A stretch of DNA of 31,531 bases from a bacterium (GCA_021790035.1 JAJYIO010000001.1:1-31531); one strand, 5' to 3'; positions 7,396 to 15,822 are shown, counted from the first letter of the stretch. The notes: generated by a model not told the origin, from the letters alone. A program made the numbers and translations.

Positions 7396-8679
7396 TCTGA
7401 TGAGACCGGCGCGGATCGAGTCACCGAGGATGGCGTTTCGGGCTTCGACCGCCTGCGGATGGATGGCGCGGCCTCGCTCGAGCAAGTAGGCGATCGTCCG
7501 GTCCATCGCCAGGCGCAAGGCGGCGTCGAGGTCGACCCTCGCCGCCACCCGCACATCCTCGGCCTGCAGTCCCCGGCCGGGCTCGCAGTAATCGGCCACG
7601 TAGAGGATCCGCTCCAGCAGGCTCATATGGGGCCGGCCCAGGGTATGCGAGGCGATCGCCGCCTGGACGTCGAGGTCCTGGATGCCGAACCACTCCTCGG
7701 CCAGGTGCGCGGCCAGCAGCCCGTGCAACCGGACCAGCGGATGCTCGCGGTCGAAATCCGAAACGGCCAGACCCCGCTCCAGGCAAGCCGCCAGGAGCCG
7801 CTCGGGCGGCCACTGTCGCACGAGGTCGTGCAGCAGTCCCGCGATTCGCGCCTTTTCCGGGTCGGCGCCGAATCGTTCGGCGAGCTCCGCGGCAGTTCCG
7901 GCGACACCCACGACGTGCTCGAGACGCCCCCGGGGCAGCTCGCGGGCAAGACGGTCCATGATCCGCTCTTCGAGGGCCGCCGCACCGGGCCATCCCGCAC
8001 CGGGGACGCCGGCGTGCTCTGCGGGGCCGGCACCCGATGGCGCCGGGGAGCGGACGGGGCGATCGCCCCGATACAGGCCATAGCGCGAGATGTACTGGCT
8101 CACGCCCGGAACGACCGCGTTTGCCGGGAGCAGTCCTGTCTTGCGGACCTGATGCCGGATCTCCGTGCTGGAAAGGGCCACGAGGGGCATCGGCAGCACG
8201 TCCACCGCCGATCGGATGCGTTCGGGCAACCGCTCCACGGCGGCAAGCAAGGCGCCTTCCTTGAGATCATGGCGGGGAACGACGGCCAGTCGTACCAGCT
8301 CGACGAGATCCTCGACGCGGTGCCAGCGGCTGATCTCCGCGAGGTGATCGGCTCCCACGATCCACCAGAGGGCGGCGTCCGGCGCGGCGACTTCGGCCTT
8401 GAGTCGAATGGCCGTCTCGATCGAGAAGGAAGGTGGGGGTCGATCGAGCTCGACCCGAGATGCCAGGAACCGGGGCTCGTCAAGGGTCGCCAGCACCACC
8501 ATCGCCCAGCGGTCGAGGGCCGACACCGGCGGCCGGGACCGCTTGAACGGGGAGGCCGCGGCCGGCATCCATACCACGCGGTCGGCGCCCGCATCGAGCG
8601 CGGCCCGTGCGATGGCCGCATGACCCAGGTGGGGGGGATCGAAGCTGCCCCCCAGAATCGCGATCCGGCTTTCCTTCAT
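7375..8679 (-). CDS. nadD: NadD-YqeK fusion: nicotinate-nucleotide adenylyltransferase / HD-domain hydrolase
   Basis: 434 residues with two enzymes in one chain. Residues 1-203 are NadD, which adenylates nicotinate mononucleotide in NAD synthesis: GGSFDPPHLGH (10-20), WWIVGADHL (105-112) and LSSTEIR (169-175). A Pro/Ala/Gly linker (about 205-235) follows. Residues 240-425 are a YqeK-type HD phosphohydrolase, a family that cleaves diadenosine tetraphosphate symmetrically: H255, AGLLHDL (H284 D285), H319, IASHTLGRPHMS (H345) and YVADYCEP (D363). The ATG overlaps the stop of the proA remnant as ATGA, implying coupled translation. The last six residues (NSPSGR) and the TGA stop lie within repeat DNA. 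Separate nadD and yqeK next to rsfS is a common order, and fused forms are known in some bacteria. Confidence 0.95.
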   Translation of the reverse strand: MKESRIAILGGSFDPPHLGHAAIARAALDAGADRVVWMPAAASPFKRSRPPVSALDRWAMVVLATLDEPRFLASRVELDRPPPSFSIETAIRLKAEVAAPDAALWWIVGADHLAEISRWHRVEDLVELVRLAVVPRHDLKEGALLAAVERLPERIRSAVDVLPMPLVALSSTEIRHQVRKTGLLPANAVVPGVSQYISRYGLYRGDRPVRSPAPSGAGPAEHAGVPGAGWPGAAALEERIMDRLARELPRGRLEHVVGVAGTAAELAERFGADPEKARIAGLLHDLVRQWPPERLLAACLERGLAVSDFDREHPLVRLHGLLAAHLAEEWFGIQDLDVQAAIASHTLGRPHMSLLERILYVADYCEPGRGLQAEDVRVAARVDLDAALRLAMDRTIAYLLERGRAIHPQAVEARNAILGDSIRAGLIRNSPSGR

Positions 8680-8894
8680 CGACCCGTCAGGGTCCTCTTC
8701 GTGGCGAGGGGGGCCCTGGCCCGAGAATCGGCGTTGGCCCGGAGGATGGCGTCGGTCCCGGCTTCGAGGCGATCGGCCAGGTCCCGCAACAAGGAGTCCC
8801 GGACGGCCGCGGTCGTATGCGCCAGGACCGGCCAGGCCTGCCTGGTCGCCAGGGCGAGGTCGCGCACGGGTCGCTGGTTCCCTCGATCGCTCAC
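8676..8894 (-). pseudogene. proA: remnant of proA (gamma-glutamyl phosphate reductase), N-terminal part only
   Basis: 72 codons from GTG 8894 (75 from ATG 8903). The sequence reads like the first helix region of ProA: VRDLALATRQAWPVLA, LLRDLADRLEAGTDAILRAN and then A-D. Full ProA is about 415-430 residues, so the NAD(P)-binding and catalytic parts are absent and the tail (RAPLATKRTLTGR) is not family-like. proA directly upstream of nadD is a frequent bacterial order, which supports the identification. The frame is intact, its stop overlaps nadD ATG (ATGA), and a -10-like TAATAT sits 7 bases before GTG 8894, so it may survive as a translated leader for nadD rather than as an enzyme. A complete proA could exist elsewhere in the genome. 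Confidence 0.6.
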
Positions 8895-8901
8895 GAGACC
8901 C

Positions 8902-8907
8902 ATATTA
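8902..8907 (-). promoter_or_regulatory. candidate leaderless -10 element for proA remnant-nadD
   Basis: The minus strand reads TAATAT, and the in-frame GTG at 8894 follows after 7 bases. No Shine-Dalgarno sequence is properly placed for either GTG 8894 or ATG 8903. The spacing matches the other leaderless-type starts in the window. Confidence 0.45.
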
Positions 8908-8999
8908 ACCCGCTGCCGGGACCTTTCTGGAACCTTCGCACGCCCGCCGGTTTCAGGACCTGTGAGAATTCGCTAGCGTGGCGACAGGGAGGAGCCGCG

Positions 9000-9296
9000 A
9001 TGGAAGCCCAACCAGTCGCCTTTCAGGTTGCGCAGCCGGATCCGGCTTGCCAGGCCCGCATCTTGCCGGAGGATTCTCCCGGTCGGCTCGTGCTCATGGC
9101 CCAGCACGACCTGACCCGCGCCAAGATCCGCCTCGACGCGCTCCAGCGCGAGGTCTGCCAGCGCTCCCTCGCGCCCGGAGCCGGTGCATCGGGGACGATG
9201 CGTGCGCTGGTCGTCGCCGAAGTGGCCCAGCTCGTCGTCGTGCGAGAGGCCATCCGACGCTGGCTCGTGGCCCGCCGAGACTCCGATCGGGCCTGA
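9000..9296 (+). CDS. small protein of unknown function
   Basis: 98 residues, starting MEAQPVAFQVAQPD. A strong GGGAGGAG lies 6-7 bases before the ATG, which decides the start. It is predicted soluble and largely helical, with a charged middle (DLTRAKIRLDALQREVCQ) and a C-terminal amphipathic segment (VAEVAQLVVVREAIRRWLV). There is no signal peptide, membrane span or recognised motif. It is divergent from the proA remnant-nadD operon (about 105 bases between starts) and converges on the lipoprotein ending at 9355. I do not recognise a family. Confidence 0.6.
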   Translation: MEAQPVAFQVAQPDPACQARILPEDSPGRLVLMAQHDLTRAKIRLDALQREVCQRSLAPGAGASGTMRALVVAEVAQLVVVREAIRRWLVARRDSDRA

Positions 9297-9354
9297 GCCA
9301 ACAGGGCCCGGGCGCAGGGCGATGCCGGGCGCACCCGAACGCGCCCACGCTCCT

Positions 9355-9930
9355 TCACAGCCCCGTCGACACCAGAGCGCTGGCCGGCCCGCTCTGCGCC
9401 AGCGTGATGCCGAGGACCTCGACGATCTTCTCGACGTCCTCGGCGATCGCCTGCGCCGCACCACCGCCGGGACACGCCAGGTCCGGCGTTTGCTGCCCGG
9501 AGAAGCTCACGGTGAGCGCGGCATGGGCCGACGTCGCCGTACACGATCCAGCGGGTAACGAGGCCAGCGGCAGGGAGCTCGAGAGGTCACCGAACAGGTT
9601 GCGGGCCAGCATCGCGGGCACCTGTTCGCTTCCCGTTCCCGACGAGGTCTGGTAGGCAACCTGTCCGTCCGGCGCCACCAGGATCCGGTAACCGGAAACC
9701 GTGGGGGTACCCGCGCTGACGATCAGCGCCATCGTCGCTGGAACGGCGGCAAAGGAGAGTTCGCTGGCTGACGGCTCGGCAGAGTCGATCACGCCGGAGT
9801 CCGCGGATCCGGATGGGGCCTGGAGCAGCAGCGGCGACGGCGACTGCCTCGGACCAGTAGGCTCCGAGCCCGTCGAGGCCGGACATCCGGCCAGAACCAT
9901 CACGATCGCCACCAGGGCAAACCGGCACAT
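9355..9930 (-). CDS. predicted lipoprotein of unknown function
   Basis: 191 residues. MCRFALVAIVMVLAGC is a short lipoprotein signal with lipobox LAGC (Cys16), so the mature protein should be lipid-anchored. A Ser/Pro/Gly-rich linker follows (about 17-55). The folded part has SELSFAAVPATMALIVSAG, YRILVAPDGQVAYQTSSG and a C-terminal helix (AIAEDVEKIVEVLG), with two further cysteines (SCTAT, DLACPGG) that could pair. No Shine-Dalgarno is present; instead TAGCCT lies 6 bases before the ATG. It is divergent from the MFS gene with 66 bases between starts. Function is unknown. Confidence 0.7.
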   Translation of the reverse strand: MCRFALVAIVMVLAGCPASTGSEPTGPRQSPSPLLLQAPSGSADSGVIDSAEPSASELSFAAVPATMALIVSAGTPTVSGYRILVAPDGQVAYQTSSGTGSEQVPAMLARNLFGDLSSSLPLASLPAGSCTATSAHAALTVSFSGQQTPDLACPGGGAAQAIAEDVEKIVEVLGITLAQSGPASALVSTGL

Positions 9931-9936
9931 GCCACG

Positions 9937-9942
9937 AGGCTA
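9937..9942 (-). promoter_or_regulatory. candidate leaderless -10 element for the 9930 lipoprotein
   Basis: The minus strand reads TAGCCT (TAnnnT form) with 6 bases to the ATG at 9930. There is no visible -35 and no Shine-Dalgarno. Confidence 0.35.
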
Positions 9943-9996
9943 GGCTGGAGACGCTCGTCCAGCCACGGCCAAACTGACCGAGGCAAACCGGCCGAC

Positions 9997-11361
9997 ATGG
10001 CGTACCTGCACCCATCCAGGTTACGATGGGTAGAGACCTTGCAGACAGACTCCCCCTCGCCAAGCTCCCAGGGTGCGGCTGCGACGCCAGCCACCTCTTC
10101 GGGCGGTCCGCGGCCGCCCCGTTTCTTGAGGGCGCTCGGCGCATACAACTACCGCCTGTGGTTTGGCGGGCAGGGCCTGTCGCTCATCGGAACCTGGATG
10201 CAGCGCGTCACGGTGAGCTGGGTCGTCTGGACGATGACCCATTCGGCCCTGTTGCTCGGTTTGGTGGGATTTGCCGGCCAGATCTTCACCTTTGCGCTCT
10301 CGCCCGTCGCCGGGGTCCTCAGCGATCGCTGGAATCGCTACCGCATCATGCTGGTCACGCAGACGCTGTCGCTGGTGCAGGCCGCATTGATGGCAGCCCT
10401 CGCGCTGGCCCACATGCTGACCGTCTGGGAGATCTTCGTCTTGAGTGCGGTGCTGGGCGCGATCAACGCCTTCGACGTCCCGGCCCGCCAGGCCTTCACC
10501 GTCGAGATGGTCGAACGGGCCGAGGATCTTCCCAACGCGATCGCCCTCAACTCGACGCTCGTGAACGGCGCTCGAATGGTTGGCCCGGCCACGGCCGGAA
10601 TCCTCCTCAAGGCGGTGGGCGCGGGCGTCTCCTTCCTGCTCAACGCGGTGAGCTTCGTGTTCGTCATAGGCGCCCTCCTCTTGATGCATGTCACGTTCCG
10701 GCCGCGCCAGCGCGGGAAGCAGCGAATGGGACGCGAGATGGCGGAGGGACTCTCGTATGTCCGTCAGAATCGGCCCATCCGCACGGTCCTGATCATCCTG
10801 GCGCTGGTCAGCCTGTTCGCGATGCCGTACCAGCAGCTCATGCCCATCTTCGCCGCTCAGATCCTGCGCGGCGGCCCGCAGACGCTCGGCTTCCTCATGG
10901 CCGCTGCCGGGGTGGGGGCGATCGCGGGAAGCATCTTCCTGGCCTCCCGCGAGGATCCCAGGCACCTGCCGCTGGCGCTGCTCGTCGGGCTCTTCCTGTT
11001 CGGCGGCGCGCTGGTGGGATTTGCCCTCTCGCACACTCTATGGCTGTCCTTGGCCATCCTCGTGCTCGTGGGCTTCGGGATGATGGTCCTCATCACGGCC
11101 GGCAACACCCTCTTGCAAACGGTCGTCGACGACGAGATGCGGGGCCGCGTGATGAGCCTCTACACGATGGCGTTCTTCGGCATGGGCCCCTGGGGCAACC
11201 TGCTGGCTGGAGCCCTGGCCAGCGCGGTGGGCGCCCCGTTCACGATCGCCGTGGCGGGAACTCTCTGCCTGGCGAGCGGGGTCGCCTTCGCCCGACCGCT
11301 CCTCGAACTGGCCAGGGCCCCGCGGGATTCTTCGGCCACGCGTCAGAGGGGTCCGGCCTGA
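9997..11361 (+). CDS. MFS transporter, EntS/MFS_3-like exporter
   Basis: 454 residues. After a Pro/Ser-rich N-terminal tail (about 43 residues) the protein shows the alternating hydrophobic segments expected of a 12-helix major facilitator. Family landmarks are SLIGTWMQRVTVSWVVW in the first helix, the DRWNRYRIM loop (the DRxxRR-like A-motif), INAFDVPARQAFTVEMV and NAIALNSTLVNGARMVGPA. The last two are typical of the MFS_3 (EntS-like) group, which exports siderophores or drugs. The central loop is cytoplasmic (RPRQRGKQRMGREMAEGLSYV). The substrate cannot be told. ATG 9997 has no Shine-Dalgarno; a TACGAT at 10022 followed by in-frame TTG 10039 is an alternative start that would trim the tail. 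It converges on ompH. Confidence 0.88.
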   Translation: MAYLHPSRLRWVETLQTDSPSPSSQGAAATPATSSGGPRPPRFLRALGAYNYRLWFGGQGLSLIGTWMQRVTVSWVVWTMTHSALLLGLVGFAGQIFTFALSPVAGVLSDRWNRYRIMLVTQTLSLVQAALMAALALAHMLTVWEIFVLSAVLGAINAFDVPARQAFTVEMVERAEDLPNAIALNSTLVNGARMVGPATAGILLKAVGAGVSFLLNAVSFVFVIGALLLMHVTFRPRQRGKQRMGREMAEGLSYVRQNRPIRTVLIILALVSLFAMPYQQLMPIFAAQILRGGPQTLGFLMAAAGVGAIAGSIFLASREDPRHLPLALLVGLFLFGGALVGFALSHTLWLSLAILVLVGFGMMVLITAGNTLLQTVVDDEMRGRVMSLYTMAFFGMGPWGNLLAGALASAVGAPFTIAVAGTLCLASGVAFARPLLELARAPRDSSATRQRGPA

Positions 11362-11473
11362 ATAGACGGGGCCCGAGCCAACCGGGGTTGCCGCCCGGCT
11401 GTGGATCACGGGAGGCTCCGCCCGACAGGCAGGCGCAGAAGCGCGCCGTGCTGCCGCGAGGAGCCGCCGGGAC

Positions 11474-12109
11474 CTACTTCTTGGCGGCCGGCTTGGAGAT
11501 TCCCGGCACGGCCCGCTGCGGAGAGTTGAGGAGCGTCAGCACGTCATCGGTGATGTCCGGAAGACCCAGCAGGCCAACCCGCGAGTCGATCACGGCCTCC
11601 AGGTGATGCCGGCGGGCGATCGTTGCGACGGCCTGCTTGGCCTGGACGAGCAGCGTGGAATTGAGCTGATCGGCCAGGGCATCGGCTCGCTCCTTGCGTC
11701 GCCGCAGGCGATCGGCATACTCGGCCTGCACCTTCTTGAGCCTTGACTTGGCGGCGTCCCGAGCCGTCTGGTACCGGGTCTTGACCTTGATGTCGCTCGT
11801 GGCTGCGGCCACGGCGGCGTCGTCCGACGCTATATCCGACTGCAGCGCCTCGATCTTCTTCTGGCCCTCGGCGAGATCGGCCTGGAACTTCTCTTGTTCG
11901 GCCTGATACTCGTCCTGGATGTCGTTGGCCTTCTTGTACTCGGTCTGCAATCGCTGCACGTCCACCGTGCCGATGGCAGGGGCCCCGCACTCCGACGCCT
12001 TCTCTCGCCGGGCGGGCGCAGGCCGGTGCAGCACCCGGGCGTCGACCGCCGGAGCCAGAACGACCAGGGTGGCCGCCACCGCGCCGACCCAACCGATCGC
12101 CTTGCGCAA
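11474..12109 (-). CDS. skp: OmpH/Skp family periplasmic chaperone
   Basis: 211 residues. Skp/OmpH trimers carry unfolded outer-membrane proteins across the periplasm. The start is TTG 12109: AAGGAGG stands 5 bases upstream and the product then opens with a clean signal peptide (RKAIGWVGAVAATLVVL, AVDA). The mature part has the family strand IGTVDVQRLQTEYKKA, a long charged coiled coil (DEYQAEQEKFQADLAEGQ to YADRLRRRKERADALADQ), and the returning C-terminal segment IARRHHLEAVIDSRVGLLG with DITDDVLTLLN, as in other OmpH proteins. It ends in a lysine tail. It is not next to bamA or lpxD, its common partners. An in-frame ATG at 12196 would put 29 residues before the signal and is rejected. Confidence 0.88.
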   Translation of the reverse strand: MRKAIGWVGAVAATLVVLAPAVDARVLHRPAPARREKASECGAPAIGTVDVQRLQTEYKKANDIQDEYQAEQEKFQADLAEGQKKIEALQSDIASDDAAVAAATSDIKVKTRYQTARDAAKSRLKKVQAEYADRLRRRKERADALADQLNSTLLVQAKQAVATIARRHHLEAVIDSRVGLLGLPDITDDVLTLLNSPQRAVPGISKPAAKK

Positions 12110-12360
12110 GAAATCCTCCTTGGCTACCTTAGCCCACGTGTCCTGACCGCGTCCTCGTGCAGGGCGCGCACGATGGCGCAACTTGCAGACGATCATCTTA
12201 GAACGTTTTCAGCTTGAAGGGGTCCCTCTGCGCGGTCGCTGCACGACCGGGCCCTCTTCGACTCTTCGAGCCCGCTCCATCCAGCCCGGGAGCATTCCAG
12301 CCATCGAAGAAAACCCGGCCAGGGATGTCGTTCGGTTTGGCTCGCGGGACCACCCGGGGA

Positions 12361-12366
12361 TAAGAT
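12361..12366 (+). promoter_or_regulatory. candidate leaderless -10 element for the NUDIX gene
   Basis: TAAGAT is followed by 7 bases and the ATG at 12374, with no Shine-Dalgarno in between. A loose -35-like TTGGCT lies 18 bases upstream. The rest of the 264-bp gap to ompH shows nothing gene-like. Confidence 0.45.
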
Positions 12367-12373
12367 CTCGAAG

Positions 12374-12967
12374 ATGACGGAGTTATCGCCGATCGGCCCG
12401 GTAGCCGCCGCCCTGCGGGGACGGCCCAAGGTAGCAATCGCCGACCCGAGCCTGGCCCGCTCGGCGGTCCTCGTGCCCCTCTTCGTCGACGACGGCGAGC
12501 TGGGTGCGGTGTTCTTGCGCCGGAGTGACCAGGTCGAGCATCACAAGCGCGAGTATTGCTTCCCCGGGGGGCACTTCGAGCCGCAAGACGAGTCCCTGTC
12601 CGCGACCGCCCTGCGCGAGAGCGCCGAGGAGGTCGGCCTGGCCCCCGGCGACGTGAAGATCCTCGGCGAACTCGACGACGTCCGCACGGCCCACGCGGTC
12701 ATGATCACGCCGTTCGTGGGCTCGTTCCCCTTCCCCTATCGATTCGTTCCCAACCCCGCGGAGGTCGAGGCGATCGTCTTGCTGCGCCTCTCGCGCCTGC
12801 TGGCTCCGGGTGTCCGCACGATCGAGGCGTGGAACCGGCCCCGCCCGGGCTCCTCCGTCGCCGAGCCCCGGACCTTCACCTTCTATCGCGTCGACCAGCA
12901 CGTGATCTGGGGCGCCACGGCCCTGATCCTCGATCAGCTCCTGGGCGCGATCGGAAACTTGCCTTGA
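12374..12967 (+). CDS. NUDIX hydrolase, CoA pyrophosphatase (NudL/YeaB-like)
   Basis: 197 residues. The NUDIX box is complete: GGHFEPQDESLSATALRESAEEVGL in pattern, with G at its start and REsxEEvG at its end (about residues 64-88). The preceding VFLRRSDQVEHHKREYCFPGG matches the extra motif (LLxxRSxxxxxHxG-FPGG) of the CoA pyrophosphatase subgroup, which splits CoA into 4'-phosphopantetheine and 3',5'-ADP. The downstream VNPAEVE-like element reads FVPNPAEVEAIVLLRLSRLL, also typical. In the CoA motif HHKREYCFPGG, Arg-Glu replaces the common Gly-Glu. Its stop overlaps the TTG start of the next lipoprotein (TTGA). Confidence 0.9.
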   Translation: MTELSPIGPVAAALRGRPKVAIADPSLARSAVLVPLFVDDGELGAVFLRRSDQVEHHKREYCFPGGHFEPQDESLSATALRESAEEVGLAPGDVKILGELDDVRTAHAVMITPFVGSFPFPYRFVPNPAEVEAIVLLRLSRLLAPGVRTIEAWNRPRPGSSVAEPRTFTFYRVDQHVIWGATALILDQLLGAIGNLP

Positions 12968-13701
12968 GGCGGCGGTCGGACGGCTCGGGGCTGGTCCTGG
13001 CGATTGGCACGGCTCTGGGAATCTCCGGTTGCCAGGCCCAGGCGCCCGTGTTGACGGTGGGACAGCCGCACACGATCGTCGTCCAGCGGGACGGAGACGC
13101 TCAGCCGACCGTGCAAGTGGCGATCCCGGTCATCGCCACCGGGGCCTCGTCCCTCGCCCTGGAGCGAGACGGCGCCACGGTCGCCACGATCGCCAACATC
13201 GCTGCCGCAACGCCGAGCGCGTGGCTTCCCGGCGGCATCGACATCTGGGATCGCGCCGCGTCCTACGCCCTCTCGCTCGACTACCAGGTCGTGGCGACGT
13301 CCGGAGGATCGACGGTCACGCAGGACGTGCCGGTGTCGATCAGCCAGACTCTCACGGCCTTTCCGCAGATCACGTTTCCCGTGGACGGCAGCCGCCAGCA
13401 AGGCAGCCAGCCCACCATTCTCTGGACTCCCGTCGGAGTGGCCCAGGCCAACCCGGCCGACGGCTACCGCCTCGACGCCTGGTACGTGAACAACCCCTCG
13501 ATCCCCGAGATGTCCTACTTTTTCGGGCCGGACGAGGATCGGTTCGACTGGGGGCAACCGGCGACCTCCTCGACGGGCCAGGAGATCTACCCTGCGCAGC
13601 TGACGGCCGGTGTGCCGGTCGAGATCCAGGTCGTGGCGATCGCCACCACGTCCTTCGAGACCGACGAGAACGTGTCCAAGACCATCACGTTCGTCCCCTG
13701 A
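12964..13701 (+). CDS. predicted lipoprotein of unknown function
   Basis: 245 residues from TTG 12964, whose last two bases are shared with the NUDIX stop (TTGA), suggesting coupled translation. This start gives a classic lipoprotein leader: three arginines, a hydrophobic core (GLVLAIGTALG) and lipobox ISGC (Cys23). The mature protein looks all-beta, with alternating hydrophobic strands (HTIVVQRDGDAQPTVQVAIPV, ASYALSLDYQVVAT, VTQDVPVSI) and then an Ig/FN3-like part beginning FPVDGSRQQGSQPTILWTPV. No catalytic motif is visible. No independent Shine-Dalgarno is seen, and there is no functional link to the NUDIX enzyme that I can name. Confidence 0.68.
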   Translation: MRRRSDGSGLVLAIGTALGISGCQAQAPVLTVGQPHTIVVQRDGDAQPTVQVAIPVIATGASSLALERDGATVATIANIAAATPSAWLPGGIDIWDRAASYALSLDYQVVATSGGSTVTQDVPVSISQTLTAFPQITFPVDGSRQQGSQPTILWTPVGVAQANPADGYRLDAWYVNNPSIPEMSYFFGPDEDRFDWGQPATSSTGQEIYPAQLTAGVPVEIQVVAIATTSFETDENVSKTITFVP

Positions 13702-13808
13702 CGCCTGGCGCCGGATCGGTCGAGTCGCCCGGAGCCCGGCCCCCTGACCCCGCCCGGCAGCAAGCTCGAGATCGGCCTCGGGCGCCTCCGGAACCCCTCA
13801 AAATCCGG

Positions 13809-13814
13809 TACTCT
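13809..13814 (+). promoter_or_regulatory. candidate leaderless -10 element for serS
   Basis: TACTCT lies 6 bases before the ATG at 13821 and no Shine-Dalgarno is present. Confidence 0.4.
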
Positions 13815-13820
13815 GGCAGC

Positions 13821-15110
13821 ATGCTCGATCTCAAAGTCATCCGTAACACCCCCGACGTCGTGCGCAAGGCTCTGGCCGACCGCCAGGACGATCCTGGCAA
13901 GGTCGATCGTTTGCTGGCCCTGGATTCCGAGTTCCGCCAGCTGCAGGTTCGCATCGATGGCCTGCGCGAGGAGCGCAACCGCGCCAGCAAGACCATCGGC
14001 GCCATCAAGACCGGCAAGGCCGAGGGCGACGTCGCCGTCCTCCAGGAGGACATGCGCAAGCTTGGCGACGAGCTCAAGACGCTCGAAGAGCGTCAAAAGG
14101 AGATCGAGCTCGAACGCATGGATCCTGCCGGCGGGGTCCTCTTCACCATCCCCAACATCCCCCACGAGACCGTTCCCGTGGGCCCTGACGAGTCGGCAAA
14201 CGTCGAGGTGCGGCGGTGGGGGACGGTGCCCACCTTCTCCTTCGGCGTCCACAGCCACGACGAGGTCGGCGAGGGGCTCGGCATGCTCGATCTGGCGCGA
14301 GCGACCAAGCTCGCCGGCGCCCGGTTCGTCTTGCAGATCGGGCCGCTGGCGAGGCTCGAGCGGGCGCTCTACAACCTCATGCTCGACCTTCACACGCAGC
14401 ATGGCTACACCGAGGTGATGCCCCCGGCGATCGCCAACGAGGAGACGCTGACGGCCAACGGCAACCTGCCCAAGTTCAAAGATCAGCTCTTCAAGCTCGA
14501 GGAGTGGCCCTATTACCTGATCCCCACCGCCGAAGTCCCGCTCACCAACATCCGCCGGGGCGAGATCCTCGACGCCGCGGAGCTGCCGATGCGCATGACG
14601 GCGTTCACGCCCTGCTTCCGCAGCGAGGCCGGCGCGGCCGGCAGGGATACCAAGGGCATCATCCGCGTCCACCAGTTCGACAAGGTGGAGCTGGTCAAGG
14701 TGGTCCACCCCGACTCCTCGTACGACGAGCTGGAATCGATGGTCAACGACGCCGAGCGGATCCTGCAGACCCTCGGTTTGCCGTACCGTGTCGTTGCGCT
14801 CAGCACCGGCGATCTCGGGTTCAACGCCGCCAAGACCTACGACATCGAGGTCTGGTTCCCCAGCCAGAACAAGTACCGCGAGATCAGCTCCTGCTCCAAC
14901 TGCACGGATTTCCAGGCCCGCCGCGGGCAGACCCGTTTCCGCGAGGACGGCCAGATTCGCTTCCCGCATACGCTCAACGGCTCGGGCCTGGCGGTCGGCC
15001 GCTGCCTGGCGGCGATCCTGGAGAACTACCAGCGCGAAGACGGCTCGGTCGCCCTTCCCGAGGCGTTGCATCCCTACATGGGTGGCCTCACCGAGTTGCG
15101 CCGAGCATAG
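13821..15110 (+). CDS. serS: seryl-tRNA synthetase
   Basis: Class II synthetase charging tRNA-Ser (and the first step toward Sec-tRNA where present); 429 residues, the usual length. The N-terminal tRNA-binding coiled coil (residues about 1-105) begins MLDLKVIRNTPDVVRKAL and runs through LQVRIDGLREERNRASK. The catalytic core has PNIPHETVPVGPDESANVE, the TAEVPLTN motif, motif 2 near residue 265 (PCFRSEAGAAGRDTKGIIR, then VHQFDKVELVK), EISSCSNCTDFQARR, and motif 3 near 386 (LNGSGLAVGRCLAAILENYQ). The frame is open far upstream, but ATG 13821 gives the family N-terminus. The start has no Shine-Dalgarno, only the TACTCT box. Confidence 0.97.
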   Translation: MLDLKVIRNTPDVVRKALADRQDDPGKVDRLLALDSEFRQLQVRIDGLREERNRASKTIGAIKTGKAEGDVAVLQEDMRKLGDELKTLEERQKEIELERMDPAGGVLFTIPNIPHETVPVGPDESANVEVRRWGTVPTFSFGVHSHDEVGEGLGMLDLARATKLAGARFVLQIGPLARLERALYNLMLDLHTQHGYTEVMPPAIANEETLTANGNLPKFKDQLFKLEEWPYYLIPTAEVPLTNIRRGEILDAAELPMRMTAFTPCFRSEAGAAGRDTKGIIRVHQFDKVELVKVVHPDSSYDELESMVNDAERILQTLGLPYRVVALSTGDLGFNAAKTYDIEVWFPSQNKYREISSCSNCTDFQARRGQTRFREDGQIRFPHTLNGSGLAVGRCLAAILENYQREDGSVALPEALHPYMGGLTELRRA

Positions 15111-15237
15111 AGCGCTGTTCGGGGGGGTTGATGTAGCGCGGCAGTCAAATCGGAGCCGTTAGGCGCACGAGCCTCCGGGAATACTGCTTGCAAAAGACGG
15201 ACCGATCGTCCGTGCGCTTTTCGCCAAAGGAGCCCGC

Positions 15238-15822
15238 GTGAGCGTCGAAACCTCCGTTCCGCAGCAAGCCACCGCATTCAGCCACCCACGACTGGCCGAT
15301 CTCATCAAGCGCGCCCAGGCCGCGCCCGGCGTCGGACCGGTCATCATCCAGACACTCGGAGACCTCGTGCACGCGCAGGATTCCGTGCTGATGTGCTTCT
15401 ACTCGCTCGACGCCGGAGCAGGCGGAGTGGCTCCCGATGCCAACAACTACTACGCCTGCGAGGTCGTCCTCGTGACGAGCGCCTACTACATCAACATCGG
15501 GCTGTTCCCCAAGAGCCACATGTACCGCAAGCGCAAGATCGCCACGATCTCCGACTGCCAGGTCAAGTACGACCCACCCTCCCCCGAGGAGCTGCGCGGC
15601 CTGCAACCGGGCAAGTTCGCTCCCAACAACATCGCGCTGACGGTCGTCTTCGCCGACGAACGCGGCAACCCGGTCGACACCTGGTCCATCGAGTCCTCGG
15701 CCCCGGATCAAGTCCGCAATCTCACCGATATCGCCCGGTTCGCCAGCAAGTGCGTGGGATACCCGCTGGCCAAGATCGGCCAGCCAGCGGCTGCGCCCAG
15801 CGCCGGGCAGGCCAGCGCATGA
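15238..15822 (+). CDS. unknown protein translationally coupled to PilT
   Basis: 194 residues from GTG 15238, chosen because AAAGGAG lies 6 bases before it. The protein seems soluble: no signal peptide and no membrane span. The N-terminal third is helical (HPRLADLIKRAQAAPG, VIIQTLGDLVHAQD); the middle has short hydrophobic strands with many tyrosines (NNYYACEVVLVTSAYYINIGL, then SHMYRKRKIATISDCQVKY); the end is AFPIQ-free and Ala/Pro-rich. The strand-rich middle could be a small beta-barrel or PH-like module, but I recognise no family. Its stop shares bases with the pilT start (ATGA), so both proteins are probably made together. A role in controlling or localising the PilT motor is a reasonable inference, not shown by the sequence. 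Confidence 0.7.
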   Translation: MSVETSVPQQATAFSHPRLADLIKRAQAAPGVGPVIIQTLGDLVHAQDSVLMCFYSLDAGAGGVAPDANNYYACEVVLVTSAYYINIGLFPKSHMYRKRKIATISDCQVKYDPPSPEELRGLQPGKFAPNNIALTVVFADERGNPVDTWSIESSAPDQVRNLTDIARFASKCVGYPLAKIGQPAAAPSAGQASA

